Program-made: the position numbers and the translations under genes
Shown here: positions 37,640-48,153 of the stretch, in pieces
Numbering within the stretch: the first letter of the stretch is position 1
Layout: every line of letters starts with the position of its first letter
Source: Streptantibioticus rubrisoli
Lineage (GTDB): Bacteria; Actinomycetota; Actinomycetes; Streptomycetales; Streptomycetaceae
NCBI RefSeq assembly: GCF_024436055.1
Contig: NZ_JANFNH010000018.1
Coordinates: 1 to 64,000, forward strand
Direction: 5' to 3'
DNA length: 64,000 nt
The notes under the pieces: model-generated
Seen by the model: only the letters and a program-made list of their open reading frames with translations
What the model was told of the DNA's origin: nothing
The model's database searches: none

Positions 37640-39193
37640 ATGCCACCCACCCTCGCCTCCCTCGTGCGCGCCTCCGCGCTCAAGCTGACCGTCCTGGCCG
37701 GAGGCGACCGGTTGGACGCCCCCGTGCGCTGGGTGCATACCAGTGAACTGGACGACCCCACCCCGTACCTGGAGGGCGGCGAACTGCTGCTCACCACCGG
37801 GCTGAAGCTCGGCACCGACGCCGAGGCGCTGCGCGCGTACGTGTACCGGCTGGCCGACGCCGGGGTGGTAGGCCTGGGCTTCGGCGTGGGGCTCGGGCAT
37901 GACGCGGTGCCGGAGGCGCTGGTCAGCGCCGCGGAGCAGCGTGGGCTGCCGCTGCTGCGGGTGCCCCGCCCGACTCCGTTCATCGCGATCAGCAAGGCGG
38001 TCTCGGCGGCCATCGCGGCCGAGCAGTACAAGGCGGTCACCGCCAGCCTGGAGGCGCAGCGCGAGCTGACCCGGGCCGCCCTCGCCCCGGACGGCACCGG
38101 CGCGCTGCTGTCCCGGCTGGCCGCGCACCTCGACGGCTGGGCGGCGCTGTACGACGCGTCCGGCGCGGTGGTCGCCGCCTCGCCGGACTGGGCCGGGCGG
38201 CGCGCGGCCCGGCTGGGCGGCGAGATCGAGCGGCTGCGGGCCCGGCCCGCCCCGGCCAGTGCCGCGGTGGCGGGTCCCGGCGGTACGGACGACCGGGTGG
38301 AGATCCAGTCGCTGGGCACCGGGCGGCGCCCGCGCGGCTTCCTGGCGGTGGGCACCGCGGAGCGGCTGGAGACCTCGGACCGCTATGTGGTGCAGGCGGC
38401 GGTCGCGCTGCTCACCCTGTCCCTGGAGCAGTCCGGCAGCCTGCAGGACGCCGAGCGGCGGTTCGGCGCGGCGCTGCTGCGGATGCTGCTGGCGGGCGAG
38501 TCCGGCCACGCCCGTACCGTGGCGGGCCGCCGCTACGGCACGCTGCTGGAGCGGCCGGTGCGGGTGCTCGTCGTACAGCCCGCGCCGCGGCAGGACCGGG
38601 CCGAGCGGGACGATCCGCAGGCCGCCCTGGCGCTGCTGGCCGACCAGGTGGAGGCGGCCGCCGCCAGGGCGGCCGAGCCGCTGCTGGCCGAACTGGACGG
38701 GCCACGGCTGACCGTGCTGGCCGCCGACGGGGGAGCGGTGCTGGCGGCCTGCGCCGAACTCGTCGGCGCCGCCGAGGAGTTGGCCGCCGGGCTCTCGGCG
38801 GCGGCGTCGGCGGACGCGGTGCCCGCCGCGGGAGGCCAGGCCGAGCGGGCGCTGGCCGTGGCGCGGCGCAGGGGGCGGGCACTGGTGGAGCACGGCGAGG
38901 TCGGTGCCGGATCGATTCTTCCGCTGCTGGGCGACGAGGCGGTCAGGGCGTTCGCCGAGGGGCTGCTGCGCCCGCTGCACGACCACGACGCCACCTCACG
39001 CGGCGACCTGGTCCGCTCGCTGCGGGCCTGGCTGTCCCGGCACGGCCAGTGGGACGCCGCGGCCGCCGACCTCGGGGTGCACCGGCACACACTGCGCTAC
39101 CGGATGCGCCGGGTCGAGGAGATCCTGGGCCGCTCCCTGGACGACCCGGACGTCCGCATGGAGCTGTGGCTCGCCCTGAAGTCCGACGGCTAA
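37640..39193 (+). CDS. PucR-family regulator (second copy)
   Basis: A 517-aa PucR regulator: N-terminal PucR domain (GGDRLDAPVRWVHTSELDD, then GGELLLTTGLKLG), a poorly conserved Ala/Arg-rich middle, and C-terminal HTH (WDAAAADLGVHRHTLRYRMR then RVEEILGRSLDDP). The C-terminal part resembles CdaR-type sugar-acid regulators as well. It begins 36 nt after the ATPase gene and lies upstream of an aldehyde dehydrogenase and near gabT; PucR-type proteins control GABA catabolism in other bacteria, so either could be a target. Confidence 0.93.
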   Translation: MPPTLASLVRASALKLTVLAGGDRLDAPVRWVHTSELDDPTPYLEGGELLLTTGLKLGTDAEALRAYVYRLADAGVVGLGFGVGLGHDAVPEALVSAAEQRGLPLLRVPRPTPFIAISKAVSAAIAAEQYKAVTASLEAQRELTRAALAPDGTGALLSRLAAHLDGWAALYDASGAVVAASPDWAGRRAARLGGEIERLRARPAPASAAVAGPGGTDDRVEIQSLGTGRRPRGFLAVGTAERLETSDRYVVQAAVALLTLSLEQSGSLQDAERRFGAALLRMLLAGESGHARTVAGRRYGTLLERPVRVLVVQPAPRQDRAERDDPQAALALLADQVEAAAARAAEPLLAELDGPRLTVLAADGGAVLAACAELVGAAEELAAGLSAAASADAVPAAGGQAERALAVARRRGRALVEHGEVGAGSILPLLGDEAVRAFAEGLLRPLHDHDATSRGDLVRSLRAWLSRHGQWDAAAADLGVHRHTLRYRMRRVEEILGRSLDDPDVRMELWLALKSDG

Positions 39194-39344
39194 GCAGGTC
39201 GGGCGAAGTCGGCCGCGGTTCGGTGGCGCCCCGAAGGGGCGCGGGACTGGGTTCATGTGCGGCTCCGCCGCGTGGGCGCGACCAGCCACGATGGTGGTGC
39301 AGCCGATCGACGGCACCTCGCGGCACTCCCAGCGAAGCGCCTAG
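39194..39344 (+). repeat. Dispersed stem-loop element, copy C
   Basis: A near full-length copy starting with the base after the pucR stop codon (GCAGGTCGGGCGAAGTC) and ending AGCGAAGCGCCTAG. Hairpin 1 is at 39226-39242 (GCGCCCCGAAGGGGCGC). It probably terminates pucR. The left end matches copy A almost base for base. Confidence 0.92.
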
Positions 39345-39488
39345 CCGCCCCCGTTGTGGGCAGGGCACACCCCACCCCCGGACCCGCTCCCGAAAGACCA
39401 TCCCGTACGCCAATTCGGCGCACCCGCGCCGAACCGCACTCCCACACGGACAACCCCGATCCGCCCCACCCGGCCCTACCGTGTTCGC

Positions 39489-40940
39489 ATGACCACCCCC
39501 ACTGCCACCCCGTTCTGGATCGCCGGGCGCCAGGCCACCGGCGAGGACACCTTCGATGTCACCCACCCCTGGGACGGCGCCGTCGTCGGCACGGTGAGCG
39601 TCCCCACCGACGCCCAGGTGGAAGCGGCGATCGCGGCCGCCGAGTCGGTGGCCGCCGACTTCGCGGCCACCCCCGCCCATGTCCGCAGCGCGGCGCTGGA
39701 CCATGTCGCCAAGCGGCTCGCCGAGCGGGCCGAGGAGATCGCCCGGCTGATCACCGCCGAGAACGGCAAGCCGATCAAGTGGGCGCGCGGCGAGGTCGGC
39801 CGCGCGGTCTCGGTCTTCCGCTGGGCCGCCGAGGAGGCCCGCCGCTTCAACAGCGGTGAGGCGCAGCGGCTGGACACCGACGCCGGTGGCGTCGGACGGC
39901 TGGCGCTGACCCGGCGCTTCCCACGCGGCACGGTGCTGGGCATCGCGCCGTTCAACTTCCCGCTGAACCTGGTGGCGCACAAGGTCGCCCCGGCCATCGC
40001 GGTCGGCGCGCCGATCATCGTCAAACCCGCCCCGGCCACCCCGCTGTCCGCGCTGCTGCTGGGCGAACTGCTCGCGGAGACCGAGCTTCCGGCCGGTTCG
40101 TGGAGCGTGCTGCCGGTGGCCAACGACCGGATGCCAGCGCTGGTCCAGGACGAGCGGCTGCCGGTGATCTCGTTCACCGGTTCGGACACGGTCGGCTTCC
40201 AGATCCAGCAGTCGGTGCCGCACAAGCACGTCACCCTGGAACTCGGCGGCAACGCGGCGGCCGTGGTGCTGGCCGACTACTCCTCGGACGCCGACCTGGA
40301 GTGGGCGGCCACCCGGATCGCCACGTTCGCCAACTACCAGGCGGGCCAGTCGTGCATCTCGGTGCAGCGGGTGATCGCCGACGCCGCCGTCTACGACCGG
40401 CTGGTGGAGAAGGTCGTCGCCAAGGTCGAGGCCCAGGTCACCGGCGACCCGTCGGACGACGCCACCGATGTCGGGCCGCTGGTCAGCGAGGACGCCGCCC
40501 GGCGGGTGGAGTCCTGGGTGGCGGACGCCATCGCCAAGGGCGCCAAGCTGGTCACCGGCGGGGTGCGGGAGGGCGCCTCGTACGCCCCGACCGTGCTCGC
40601 GGACCTGCCCGCGGACGCCATCCTGGCCACCGCCGAGGTGTTCGGCCCGGTGCTCAGCCTGCACAAGGTGGACGGCACCGACGAGGCGTTCGCCGCGGTG
40701 AACGACTCCAAGTTCGGCCTGCAGGCAGGGGTGTTCACGCACGACGTGCGGACCGCGTTCCGGGCCCACCGCGAGTTGGAGGTCGGCGGCGTGATCATCG
40801 GCGACGCGCCCTCGTACCGGGCCGACCAGATGCCGTACGGCGGGGTCAAGGCGTCCGGTACCGGCCGGGAGGGCGTCGCCTACGCGATGGCCGACTACAC
40901 CTACGAGCGCGTTCTGGTCCTGACCGGACTGGACCTGTAG
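39489..40940 (+). CDS. Aldehyde dehydrogenase family protein
   Basis: A 483-aa NAD(P)-dependent aldehyde dehydrogenase. Motifs: PFNFPLNLVAHKVAPAI, general base in LELGGNAAA and catalytic Cys in YQAGQSCISVQRV. The NFPLNL and GQSCISVQR forms point to a lactaldehyde/succinate-semialdehyde-like or phosphonoacetaldehyde-like subgroup different from the enzymes at 14023 and 23461. No ribosome binding site is seen. TACCGT at 39478-39483 ends 5 nt before the ATG, so the mRNA may be leaderless. Being near gabT, succinate semialdehyde is a possible substrate. Confidence 0.9.
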   Translation: MTTPTATPFWIAGRQATGEDTFDVTHPWDGAVVGTVSVPTDAQVEAAIAAAESVAADFAATPAHVRSAALDHVAKRLAERAEEIARLITAENGKPIKWARGEVGRAVSVFRWAAEEARRFNSGEAQRLDTDAGGVGRLALTRRFPRGTVLGIAPFNFPLNLVAHKVAPAIAVGAPIIVKPAPATPLSALLLGELLAETELPAGSWSVLPVANDRMPALVQDERLPVISFTGSDTVGFQIQQSVPHKHVTLELGGNAAAVVLADYSSDADLEWAATRIATFANYQAGQSCISVQRVIADAAVYDRLVEKVVAKVEAQVTGDPSDDATDVGPLVSEDAARRVESWVADAIAKGAKLVTGGVREGASYAPTVLADLPADAILATAEVFGPVLSLHKVDGTDEAFAAVNDSKFGLQAGVFTHDVRTAFRAHRELEVGGVIIGDAPSYRADQMPYGGVKASGTGREGVAYAMADYTYERVLVLTGLDL

Positions 40941-40954
40941 ACCAACTCCCCCAC

Positions 40955-40996
40955 GGCGGAGGGCGCCCTGTGCGGGGGCGCCCTCCGCCCTTTTTC
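40955..40996 (+). terminator. Rho-independent terminator with T-run
   Basis: Arms 40955-40968 and 40976-40989 form a perfect 14-bp stem with a 7-nt loop, followed by CTTTTTC. It lies 14 nt after the aldehyde dehydrogenase stop and is the most canonical terminator in the window. The remaining bases to 41165 contain only the acyl-CoA dehydrogenase upstream region. Confidence 0.95.
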
Positions 40997-41165
40997 AGCG
41001 CGCCCCTCGTTGAGTGCCCCCTTCTCGGGTTCGTCCGGGAACCGTCGCCCGGGTTGTGCGCGGGGGCTGGTGCTGTTCCCATTAAGTGGGTAGATACGCA
41101 TCAGTAGCAACCGGTCGGTAACCGACCGTGACCGCACTCATCGATTTGCGGCGAGGTGAGCCCTC

Positions 41166-43103
41166 ATGACCGCACCATCCGCCCCACGCCAAGTCTCCGA
41201 GCGCGAAGCCCGGCAGGTCGCCGAGGCCGCCCGGGAGCAGGACTGGCGCAAGCCGAGCTTCGCCAAGGAGCTGTTCCTCGGCCGGTTCCGACTCGACCTC
41301 ATCCACCCGCATCCCACCGGCAGCGCGGAGGACGTCGAGCGAGGGGAGGAGTTCCTGGCCAAGCTCAAGGACTTCCTGGAGACGAAGGTCGACGGCGCCC
41401 GCATCGAGCGCGAGGCGCGGATCCCCGACGAGGTCATCGACGGACTCAAGCAGCTCGGCGCCCTCGGCATGAAGATCGACGTGGCCTATGGCGGCCTCGG
41501 CCTCAGCCAGGTGTACTACAACAAGGCGCTCGCGCTCACCGGCACCGCCAGCCCGGCGATAGGGGCGCTGCTGTCCGCGCACCAGTCCATCGGCGTACCG
41601 CAGCCGCTGAAGCTGTTCGGCACCAAGGAGCAGAAGGACGCCTTCCTGCCGCGCTGCGCCCGTACCGACATCTCCGCGTTCCTGCTGACCGAACCGGACG
41701 TCGGCTCCGACCCGGCCCGACTGGCGACCAGCGCGGTGCCGGACGGTGACGACTACGTGCTGGACGGCGTCAAGCTGTGGACCACCAACGGGGTGGTCGC
41801 CGACCTGCTGGTGGTGATGGCCCGGGTGCCGAAGTCGGAGGGGCACAACGGCGGCATCACGGCCTTCGTGGTCGAGGCGGACAGCCCCGGTATCACCGTG
41901 GAGAACCGCAACGCGTTCATGGGCCTGCGCGGCATCGAGAACGGCGTCACCCGCTTCCACCAGGTGCGGGTGCCCGCCGCCAACCGCATCGGCCCCGAGG
42001 GCGCGGGTCTGAAGATCGCGCTGACCACGCTCAACACCGGACGGCTGTCGCTGCCCGCCGCCTGCGCGGGCGCGGGCAAGTGGTGCCTGAAGATCGCCCG
42101 TGAGTGGTCCCAGGCCCGGGTGCAGTGGGGCAAGTCGATCGCCGAGCACGAGGCGGTCGGCTCGAAGATGGCGTTCATCGCGGCGACCAGCTTCGCCCTG
42201 GAGGCGGTGCTCGACCTGTCCAGCCAGATGGCCGACGAGGACCGCAACGACATCCGCATCGAGGCCGCGCTGGCCAAGCTCTACGGCAGCGAGATGGCCT
42301 GGCGGATGGCCGACGAGCTGGTGCAGATCCGCGGTGGCCGCGGCTTCGAGACCGCCGAGTCGCTCGCCGCCCGGGGGGAGCGGGCGGTGCCCGCCGAGCA
42401 GGTGCTGCGCGACCTGCGGATCAACCGGATCTTCGAGGGCTCGACGGAGATCATGCACCTGCTCATCGCCCGCGAGGCGGTGGACGCCCATCTGTCGGTG
42501 GCGGGCGATCTGATCGATCCGGACAAGTCCCTGTCGCAGAAGGCGAAAGCCGGGGCGAAGGCGGGCGGCTTCTACGCCCGCTGGCTGCCCAGGCTGGTCG
42601 CCGGGCCCGGCCAACTCCCGGCGTCCTACGGGCAGTTCCATCCATCCGGCCACACCGACCTGGCGGCGCATCTGCGCTACGTCGAGCGCTCGGCTCGCCG
42701 GTTGGCCCGGTCCACCTTCTACGGGATGTCCCGCTGGCAGGGCCGGATGGAGACCAAACAGGGCTTCCTGGGACGGGTGGTCGACATCGGCGCGGAGCTG
42801 TTCGCCATGAGCGCGGCATGCGTACGGGCCGAGATGCTCAGGGCGCACGGCGAGCACGGCACGGAGGCGTACCAACTCGCCGACGTCTTCTGCCGCCAGG
42901 CCCGGATCCGGATCGAGGAGCACTTCAACCGGCTGTGGACCAACACCGACACCATCGACCGCCGACTGGTCAAGGGCATCATGAGCGGCGCCTACACCTG
43001 GCTGGAGGACGGCATCGTGGACCCGTCGGACGACGGCCCGTGGATCGCGGACGCCACCCCCGGCCCGTCCACCAAGGACAACGTGCACCGGCCGATCCGC
43101 TGA
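41166..43103 (+). CDS. Acyl-CoA dehydrogenase
   Basis: A 645-aa flavoprotein, longer than the 380-aa short-chain class because of a C-terminal extension, as in the very-long-chain/ FadE-like group. It catalyses the first FAD-dependent step of fatty acid beta-oxidation. Motifs: [15 protein letters not shown] and [19 protein letters not shown] for FAD and substrate, the C-terminal core block [20 protein letters not shown], and [25 protein letters not shown] precedes the ATG. It is followed by a strong hairpin and dxr, so it is probably a separate unit. Confidence 0.93.
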   Translation: MTAPSAPRQVSEREARQVAEAAREQDWRKPSFAKELFLGRFRLDLIHPHPTGSAEDVERGEEFLAKLKDFLETKVDGARIEREARIPDEVIDGLKQLGALGMKIDVAYGGLGLSQVYYNKALALTGTASPAIGALLSAHQSIGVPQPLKLFGTKEQKDAFLPRCARTDISAFLLTEPDVGSDPARLATSAVPDGDDYVLDGVKLWTTNGVVADLLVVMARVPKSEGHNGGITAFVVEADSPGITVENRNAFMGLRGIENGVTRFHQVRVPAANRIGPEGAGLKIALTTLNTGRLSLPAACAGAGKWCLKIAREWSQARVQWGKSIAEHEAVGSKMAFIAATSFALEAVLDLSSQMADEDRNDIRIEAALAKLYGSEMAWRMADELVQIRGGRGFETAESLAARGERAVPAEQVLRDLRINRIFEGSTEIMHLLIAREAVDAHLSVAGDLIDPDKSLSQKAKAGAKAGGFYARWLPRLVAGPGQLPASYGQFHPSGHTDLAAHLRYVERSARRLARSTFYGMSRWQGRMETKQGFLGRVVDIGAELFAMSAACVRAEMLRAHGEHGTEAYQLADVFCRQARIRIEEHFNRLWTNTDTIDRRLVKGIMSGAYTWLEDGIVDPSDDGPWIADATPGPSTKDNVHRPIR

Positions 43104-43133
43104 GCGGCACACCCCCGACCAGCGCGCCGCCCC

Positions 43134-43169
43134 GCCGCATCCCCTGTCGGAACCGTCAGGGGATGCGGC
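43134..43169 (+). terminator. 13-bp perfect hairpin just before dxr
   Basis: Arms 43134-43146 and 43157-43169 pair perfectly with a 10-nt loop. The stem lies 30 nt after the acyl-CoA dehydrogenase stop and only 13 nt before the dxr ATG. CACAAT at 43170-43175 right after it resembles a -10 box, so dxr transcription may start at or next to its ATG. Confidence 0.7.
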
Positions 43170-43182
43170 CACAATGGGGGGC

Positions 43183-44448
43183 ATGACCGAGAGTCCCGCA
43201 CCCCTCGCCGATCCGCACCTGATCTACCAACCGGACACCGGCGGCCCCGGCGCCCCGCGCGATGTCGTCATCCTCGGGTCGACCGGATCGGTCGGCACCC
43301 AGGCGATCGACGTGGTGCTGCGCAACCCGGACCGCTTCCGGGTGGTCGCCCTGTCCGCCGCGGGCGGCCGGGTCCGGCTGCTCGCCGAGCAGGCGCACAC
43401 CCTGCGGGTCCGCGCGGTGGCGGTGGCCGACGAGGCGGCGGTGCCCGCGCTGCGCGAGGCGCTGTCCGCGGTCTACCCGGCGGGGGAGGCCCAGCCGGAG
43501 ATCCTCGCCGGGCCTGACGCGGCCTGCGAGGCGGCGCGGATGGAGTGCCACTCGGTGCTCAACGGCATCACCGGGTCCATCGGTCTGGCGCCGACGCTGG
43601 CCGCCCTGGAGGCGGGCCGGGTGCTGGTGCTGGCCAACAAGGAGTCGCTGATCGTCGGCGGGCCGCTGGTGAAGGCGCTGGCGAAGCCCGGGCAGATCGT
43701 GCCGGTGGACTCCGAGCACTCGGCGCTGTTCCAGGCGCTGATGGGCGGCACCCGGCGCGAGGTGCGCAAGCTGGTCGTCACCGCCTCCGGCGGCCCGTTC
43801 CGCGGCCGGACCAGGGCGGAGCTGGCCGGTGTCACCCCGGACGACGCGCTGGCGCACCCCACCTGGGACATGGGGCCGGTCATCACCATCAACTCGGCGA
43901 CCCTGGTGAACAAGGGCCTGGAGGTCATCGAGGCGCATCTGCTGTACGACATCCCGTTCGACCGGATCGAGGTCGTGGTCCATCCGCAGTCGTACATCCA
44001 CTCGATGGTGGAGTTCACCGACGGCTCAACCCTGGCCCAGGCGAGCCCCCCGGACATGCGGATGCCCATCGCGCTGGGGCTGGGCTGGCCGCACCGGGTT
44101 GCGGACGCCGCGCCCGCGTTCGACTGGTCCAAGGCGATGAACTGGGAGTTCTCGCCGCTGGACGACGAGGCGTTCCCTTCGGTGGCGCTGGCCCGTCGAG
44201 TGGGTAGCCTCGGGGGCACCGCACCCGCGGTGTTCAACGCGGCCAACGAGGAGTGCGTTGACGCCTTCCTCGCCGGGCGGCTGGCGTTCACCGGGATCGT
44301 GGACACCGTCGCCGAGGTCGTCGAGGAGCACGGCACGCCCGCCTCGGGAACTTCCCTCACCGTGGCGGACGTCCTGGGGGCGGAGGCGTGGGCACGGGCC
44401 CGCGCCCGTGAACTGGCGGCGAAGGCGACAGCGGAGGCCCGTGTATGA
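43183..44448 (+). CDS. dxr: 1-deoxy-D-xylulose 5-phosphate reductoisomerase
   Basis: The second enzyme of the MEP isoprenoid pathway, converting DXP to MEP with NADPH. The product (421 aa) has the NADPH motif [18 protein letters not shown], the active-site block [23 protein letters not shown] (metal and substrate loop), and SGGPFRGRT. The start [11 protein letters not shown] at 43183 is chosen; an ATG at 43174 would add three residues. A tail of about 25 residues before the fold is normal in actinobacteria. Its stop overlaps the M50 protease gene by 4 nt (ATGA). Confidence 0.95.
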   Translation: MTESPAPLADPHLIYQPDTGGPGAPRDVVILGSTGSVGTQAIDVVLRNPDRFRVVALSAAGGRVRLLAEQAHTLRVRAVAVADEAAVPALREALSAVYPAGEAQPEILAGPDAACEAARMECHSVLNGITGSIGLAPTLAALEAGRVLVLANKESLIVGGPLVKALAKPGQIVPVDSEHSALFQALMGGTRREVRKLVVTASGGPFRGRTRAELAGVTPDDALAHPTWDMGPVITINSATLVNKGLEVIEAHLLYDIPFDRIEVVVHPQSYIHSMVEFTDGSTLAQASPPDMRMPIALGLGWPHRVADAAPAFDWSKAMNWEFSPLDDEAFPSVALARRVGSLGGTAPAVFNAANEECVDAFLAGRLAFTGIVDTVAEVVEEHGTPASGTSLTVADVLGAEAWARARARELAAKATAEARV

Positions 44449-45755
44449 CGACAGCGATGACGGTCCTCGGCGTAGTCGTGTTCGCCGTCGGCCTGCTGAT
44501 CTCCATCGCCTGGCACGAACTGGGCCATCTGACCACGGCGAAGATGTTCGGCATCCGGGTGCCGCAGTACATGGTGGGCTTCGGCCCGACGATCTTCTCC
44601 CGCAAGAAGGGCGAGACCGAGTACGGGATCAAGGCGGTCCCGCTGGGCGGCTACATCCGCATGATCGGGATGTTTCCGCCCGGTGAGGACGGAAGGATCG
44701 TGGCCCGGTCCAGTTCGCCGTGGCGAGGGATGATCGAGGACGCGCGCTCGGCGGCCTTCGAGGAACTGCAACCCGGCGACGAGACCCGGCTGTTCTACAC
44801 GCGCAAGCCGTGGAAGCGCGTGATCGTGATGTTCGCCGGTCCGTTCATGAACCTCATCCTCGCGGTGGCACTGTTCCTCGGCGTGCTGATGGGTTTCGGC
44901 ATCAACTCCCAGACCACGACGGTCAGTACGGTGCAGGACTGTGTGATCACGCAGTCCGCCGCCAGCAAGGGCAAGACCACCTGTGCGTCCGGTGACCCGG
45001 CCTCCCCGGCGAAGAAGGCCGGGCTGAAGGCGGGCGACCGGATCACCGCCTTCAACGGCCAGCCGATCAAGGACTGGGCCGCGCTGCAGGGCGACATCCG
45101 CAGGACCACCGGCCCGGCCGTGATCATGGTGCAGCGCGGCGGGCAGAGCCTGGAACTCCACGCCGACCTGATAAAGAACCAGGTGGCCAAGACCGACGGG
45201 CACGGCGGCTACGTCGACGGCCAGTACGTGACGGCCGGATTCCTCGGCTTCACCCCGGCCCAGGGCATCGTCAAGCAGTCCTTCGGTGACTCGGTGAGCC
45301 GGATGGGCGACATGGTGACCACCGCCACCCGGTCGCTGGTGGACCTGCCCGAGCGGGTCCCCGCCCTGTGGCGGGCCGCCTTCGAGGGCGCGCCGCGCCA
45401 GCCAGACTCGCCCATGGGTGTGGTCGGCGCGGCTCGGGTCGGCGGCGATGTGTTCTCGCTGAAGATCCCGCCGGAGCAGCGGGTGGCGACCATGCTGATG
45501 CTGGTGGCCGGGTTCAACCTGTCGCTGTTCCTGTTCAACATGCTTCCGCTGCTGCCGCTGGACGGCGGCCACATCGCGGGGGCGCTGTGGGAGGCGCTGA
45601 AGCGGAACCTGGCCAAGGTGTTCCGCCGCCCGGACCCGGGTCCGTTCGACGTGGCGAAGATGATGCCGGTGGCCTATGTGGTGGCCGGTCTCTTCCTGTC
45701 ATTCACCGTGCTGGTCCTGATCGCGGATGTTGTCAATCCGGTCAAGATCACCTGA
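44445..45755 (+). CDS. Site-2 protease (M50, RseP-type)
   Basis: An intramembrane zinc metalloprotease of 436 aa. The zinc site HELGH lies in the first transmembrane helix (about residues 23-27), with the third ligand in the [10 protein letters not shown] motif near the C-terminus. A PDZ domain is visible in between (about residues 175-265, [15 protein letters not shown]). RseP homologues cut membrane-bound anti-sigma factors and signal peptides. Being coupled to dxr and upstream of ispG is the conserved arrangement in streptomycetes. Confidence 0.94.
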   Translation: MTTAMTVLGVVVFAVGLLISIAWHELGHLTTAKMFGIRVPQYMVGFGPTIFSRKKGETEYGIKAVPLGGYIRMIGMFPPGEDGRIVARSSSPWRGMIEDARSAAFEELQPGDETRLFYTRKPWKRVIVMFAGPFMNLILAVALFLGVLMGFGINSQTTTVSTVQDCVITQSAASKGKTTCASGDPASPAKKAGLKAGDRITAFNGQPIKDWAALQGDIRRTTGPAVIMVQRGGQSLELHADLIKNQVAKTDGHGGYVDGQYVTAGFLGFTPAQGIVKQSFGDSVSRMGDMVTTATRSLVDLPERVPALWRAAFEGAPRQPDSPMGVVGAARVGGDVFSLKIPPEQRVATMLMLVAGFNLSLFLFNMLPLLPLDGGHIAGALWEALKRNLAKVFRRPDPGPFDVAKMMPVAYVVAGLFLSFTVLVLIADVVNPVKIT

Positions 45756-45943
45756 TTTCGATCAAACGCTAACGAGGTACGAACCGGCCGGGCATGATGA
45801 GTGTCCGGCCGGTGCCATGTTCGCGCGCGGTCCTGGCGGATGTGCCCGGCGTCTACGCCGTGCCGTAATCTCGGAAGCCGAAGCCCGCCCAGACCGGGCC
45901 TCGAACGACGCCCGCACATCCGAACCCTGGGGATGCACAGCAC

Positions 45944-47098
45944 ATGGCCGCGATTTCGCTTGGTATGCCATCGGTTCCGTCCACGCTCGCGCAGCGGCGC
46001 AAGAGCCGTCAGATCCAGGTGGGGTCGGTGGCGGTGGGTGGGGATGCGCCGGTGTCGGTGCAGTCGATGACGACCACGGTGACCGCGGACATCGGTGCCA
46101 CGTTGCAGCAGATCGCGGAGTTGACGGCGGCTGGTTGTCAGATCGTGCGGGTGGCGTGTCCGTCGCAGGATGACGCGGACGCGTTGCCGGTGATCGCGAA
46201 GAAGTCGCAGATTCCGGTGATCGCGGACATCCATTTCCAGCCGAAGTATGTGTTCGCGGCGATTGATGCCGGGTGTGCGGCGGTGCGGGTGAATCCGGGG
46301 AACATCCGGCAGTTCGATGACAAGGTCAAGGAGATCGCGAAGGCGGCGTCGGAGGCGGGGGTGCCGATCCGGATCGGGGTGAACGCCGGGTCGTTGGACA
46401 AGCGGTTGCTGGAGCGGTACGGCAGGGCGACGCCGGAGGCGTTGGTGGAGTCGGCGTTGTGGGAGTGCTCGTTGTTCGAGGAGCACGGTTTCCGGGATAT
46501 CAAGATCTCGGTGAAGCACAACGATCCGGTGGTGATGGTCAATGCCTATCGGTTGCTGGCGGCCAGGTGTGACTATCCGCTGCATCTGGGGGTGACGGAG
46601 GCGGGTCCGGCGTTCCAGGGGACGATCAAGTCGGCGGTGGCGTTTGGTGCGCTGTTGTCGGAGGGGATCGGGGACACGATCCGGGTGTCGCTGTCGGCGC
46701 CTCCTGCGGAGGAGGTCAAGGTCGGTATCCAGATTCTGGAGTCGTTGGGGCTTCGGCAGCGGCGGTTGGAGATTGTGTCGTGTCCGTCGTGTGGTCGGGC
46801 GCAGGTGGATGTGTACAAGTTGGCGGATGAGGTGACCGCGGGTCTGGAGGGCATGGAGGTGCCGTTGCGGGTCGCGGTGATGGGGTGTGTGGTCAACGGT
46901 CCCGGTGAGGCGCGTGAGGCGGATCTGGGTGTGGCCTCGGGCAATGGCAAGGGGCAGATCTTTGTGAAGGGTGAGGTGATCAAGACGGTTCCGGAGTCGA
47001 AGATCGTCGAGACCCTGATCGAGGAGGCGATGAAGCTCGCCGCGCGGATGGAGGCCGACGGCGTACCGTCCGGGGAACCAGCCGTCACCGTCTCCTGA
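45944..47098 (+). CDS. ispG: (E)-4-hydroxy-3-methylbut-2-enyl-diphosphate synthase
   Basis: The 4Fe-4S enzyme of the MEP pathway that makes HMBPP (384 aa). Motifs: [19 protein letters not shown] at the N-terminus, RVNPGNIR in the TIM barrel, and the cluster ligands in [12 protein letters not shown] (C-x2-C) and [10 protein letters not shown]. The sequence from about 46010 to 47035 uses T- and G-ending codons and TTG far more than its neighbours, which strongly prefer C. The last 60 bases return to normal use. A TAATCT -10-like hexamer is at 45866-45871 in the 188-base upstream gap. Confidence 0.95.
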   Translation: MAAISLGMPSVPSTLAQRRKSRQIQVGSVAVGGDAPVSVQSMTTTVTADIGATLQQIAELTAAGCQIVRVACPSQDDADALPVIAKKSQIPVIADIHFQPKYVFAAIDAGCAAVRVNPGNIRQFDDKVKEIAKAASEAGVPIRIGVNAGSLDKRLLERYGRATPEALVESALWECSLFEEHGFRDIKISVKHNDPVVMVNAYRLLAARCDYPLHLGVTEAGPAFQGTIKSAVAFGALLSEGIGDTIRVSLSAPPAEEVKVGIQILESLGLRQRRLEIVSCPSCGRAQVDVYKLADEVTAGLEGMEVPLRVAVMGCVVNGPGEAREADLGVASGNGKGQIFVKGEVIKTVPESKIVETLIEEAMKLAARMEADGVPSGEPAVTVS

Positions 47099-47160
47099 CA
47101 CCACCGCCGCGGCCGCACGGTAAAGTGCGGAGATCAGCCCCGTACTGGTGAGGCGCCCAC

Positions 47161-48006
47161 GTGTTGACGACGACCACCACCAAGGTCCTGGACCCGGCCG
47201 AGCTCGACGCCGCGCTGGCCGTCCTCGACCGGGATCCGGTCGCCAACGCCTTCGTCGCCGCCCGGGTGCGCATCGCAGGTCTGGACCCCTGGCGGCTCGG
47301 CGGCGAGATGTGGGGCTGGTACACCGGCGGACGCCTTGAGTCGCTGTGCTACGCCGGTGCCAACCTGGTGCCGATCTGCGCGGGCCCGGAGGCGGTGCGC
47401 GCCTTCGCCGAACGGGCCCGGCGCAGTGGCCGCCGCTGCTCGTCCATCGTCGGCCCGGCCGAGCCCACCGCCGAACTGTGGTCGCTGCTGGAGCCCAGCT
47501 GGGGACCGGCGCGCGAGGTGCGCGCCCACCAGCCGCTGATGGTGACCCGCTCGCTGCCCGTCGACGTGCCCTGCGACCCTCTGGTGCGGCGGGTCAGGCG
47601 GGACGAGATGGACCTGATCATGCCCGCCTGCGTGGCCATGTTCACTGAGGAGGTCGGCGTCTCCCCGCTGGCCGGTGACGGCGGACTGCTCTACCAGGCC
47701 CGGGTCGCCGAACTCGTCACCTCCGGGCGGGCGTTCGCCCGGATCGAGGACGGCCGGGTGGTGTTCAAGGCGGAGATCGGCGCGGTCACCCAGCACGCCT
47801 GCCAGATCCAGGGCGTCTGGGTGGCCCCCGAGTACCGCGGCCGCGGACTGTCGGAGACCGGCATGTCGGCGGTGCTGCACCACGCGCTGCGCGAGGTCGC
47901 CCCGGTCGCCAGCCTCTACGTCAACGACTTCAACGCCGCCGCCCGCGCCGCCTACCGCCGCGTCGGCTTCACCGAAGTCGGCTCGTTCATGAGCGTGTTG
48001 TTCTGA
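47161..48006 (+). CDS. DUF4081-GNAT acetyltransferase
   Basis: A 281-aa protein with an N-terminal DUF4081 domain (DPVANAFVAARVRIAGLDPW) and a C-terminal GNAT domain with the acetyl-CoA loop VWVAPEYRGRGLSE and YVNDFNAAARAAYRRVGF. The acceptor is unknown. The GTG start follows GGTGAGG. It is a regular neighbour of ispG and proS in streptomycetes. Confidence 0.9.
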   Translation: MLTTTTTKVLDPAELDAALAVLDRDPVANAFVAARVRIAGLDPWRLGGEMWGWYTGGRLESLCYAGANLVPICAGPEAVRAFAERARRSGRRCSSIVGPAEPTAELWSLLEPSWGPAREVRAHQPLMVTRSLPVDVPCDPLVRRVRRDEMDLIMPACVAMFTEEVGVSPLAGDGGLLYQARVAELVTSGRAFARIEDGRVVFKAEIGAVTQHACQIQGVWVAPEYRGRGLSETGMSAVLHHALREVAPVASLYVNDFNAAARAAYRRVGFTEVGSFMSVLF

Positions 48007-48153
48007 GCGGCGCCCCTTTTTTGTGTTCGCTCGCCTCCGGCCGCTTTGAGCCTGTGTCGACACTCCTCGTCGAGCGGTCGCTGCGCTCCCTCCTCCTCGT
48101 CGCTTTCGACACCGGCGCGGCCTTTGGCTCGCTCACCTCGCGGAAACGAGGTT

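Noticed and set aside
35753-38986. Open minus-strand frame of over 1000 codons
   Set aside because: It lies antisense to the P-loop membrane protein and PucR genes. Its composition (His, Gln, Arg, Gly-rich) is the usual antisense shadow in GC-rich DNA, and no domain is recognisable.
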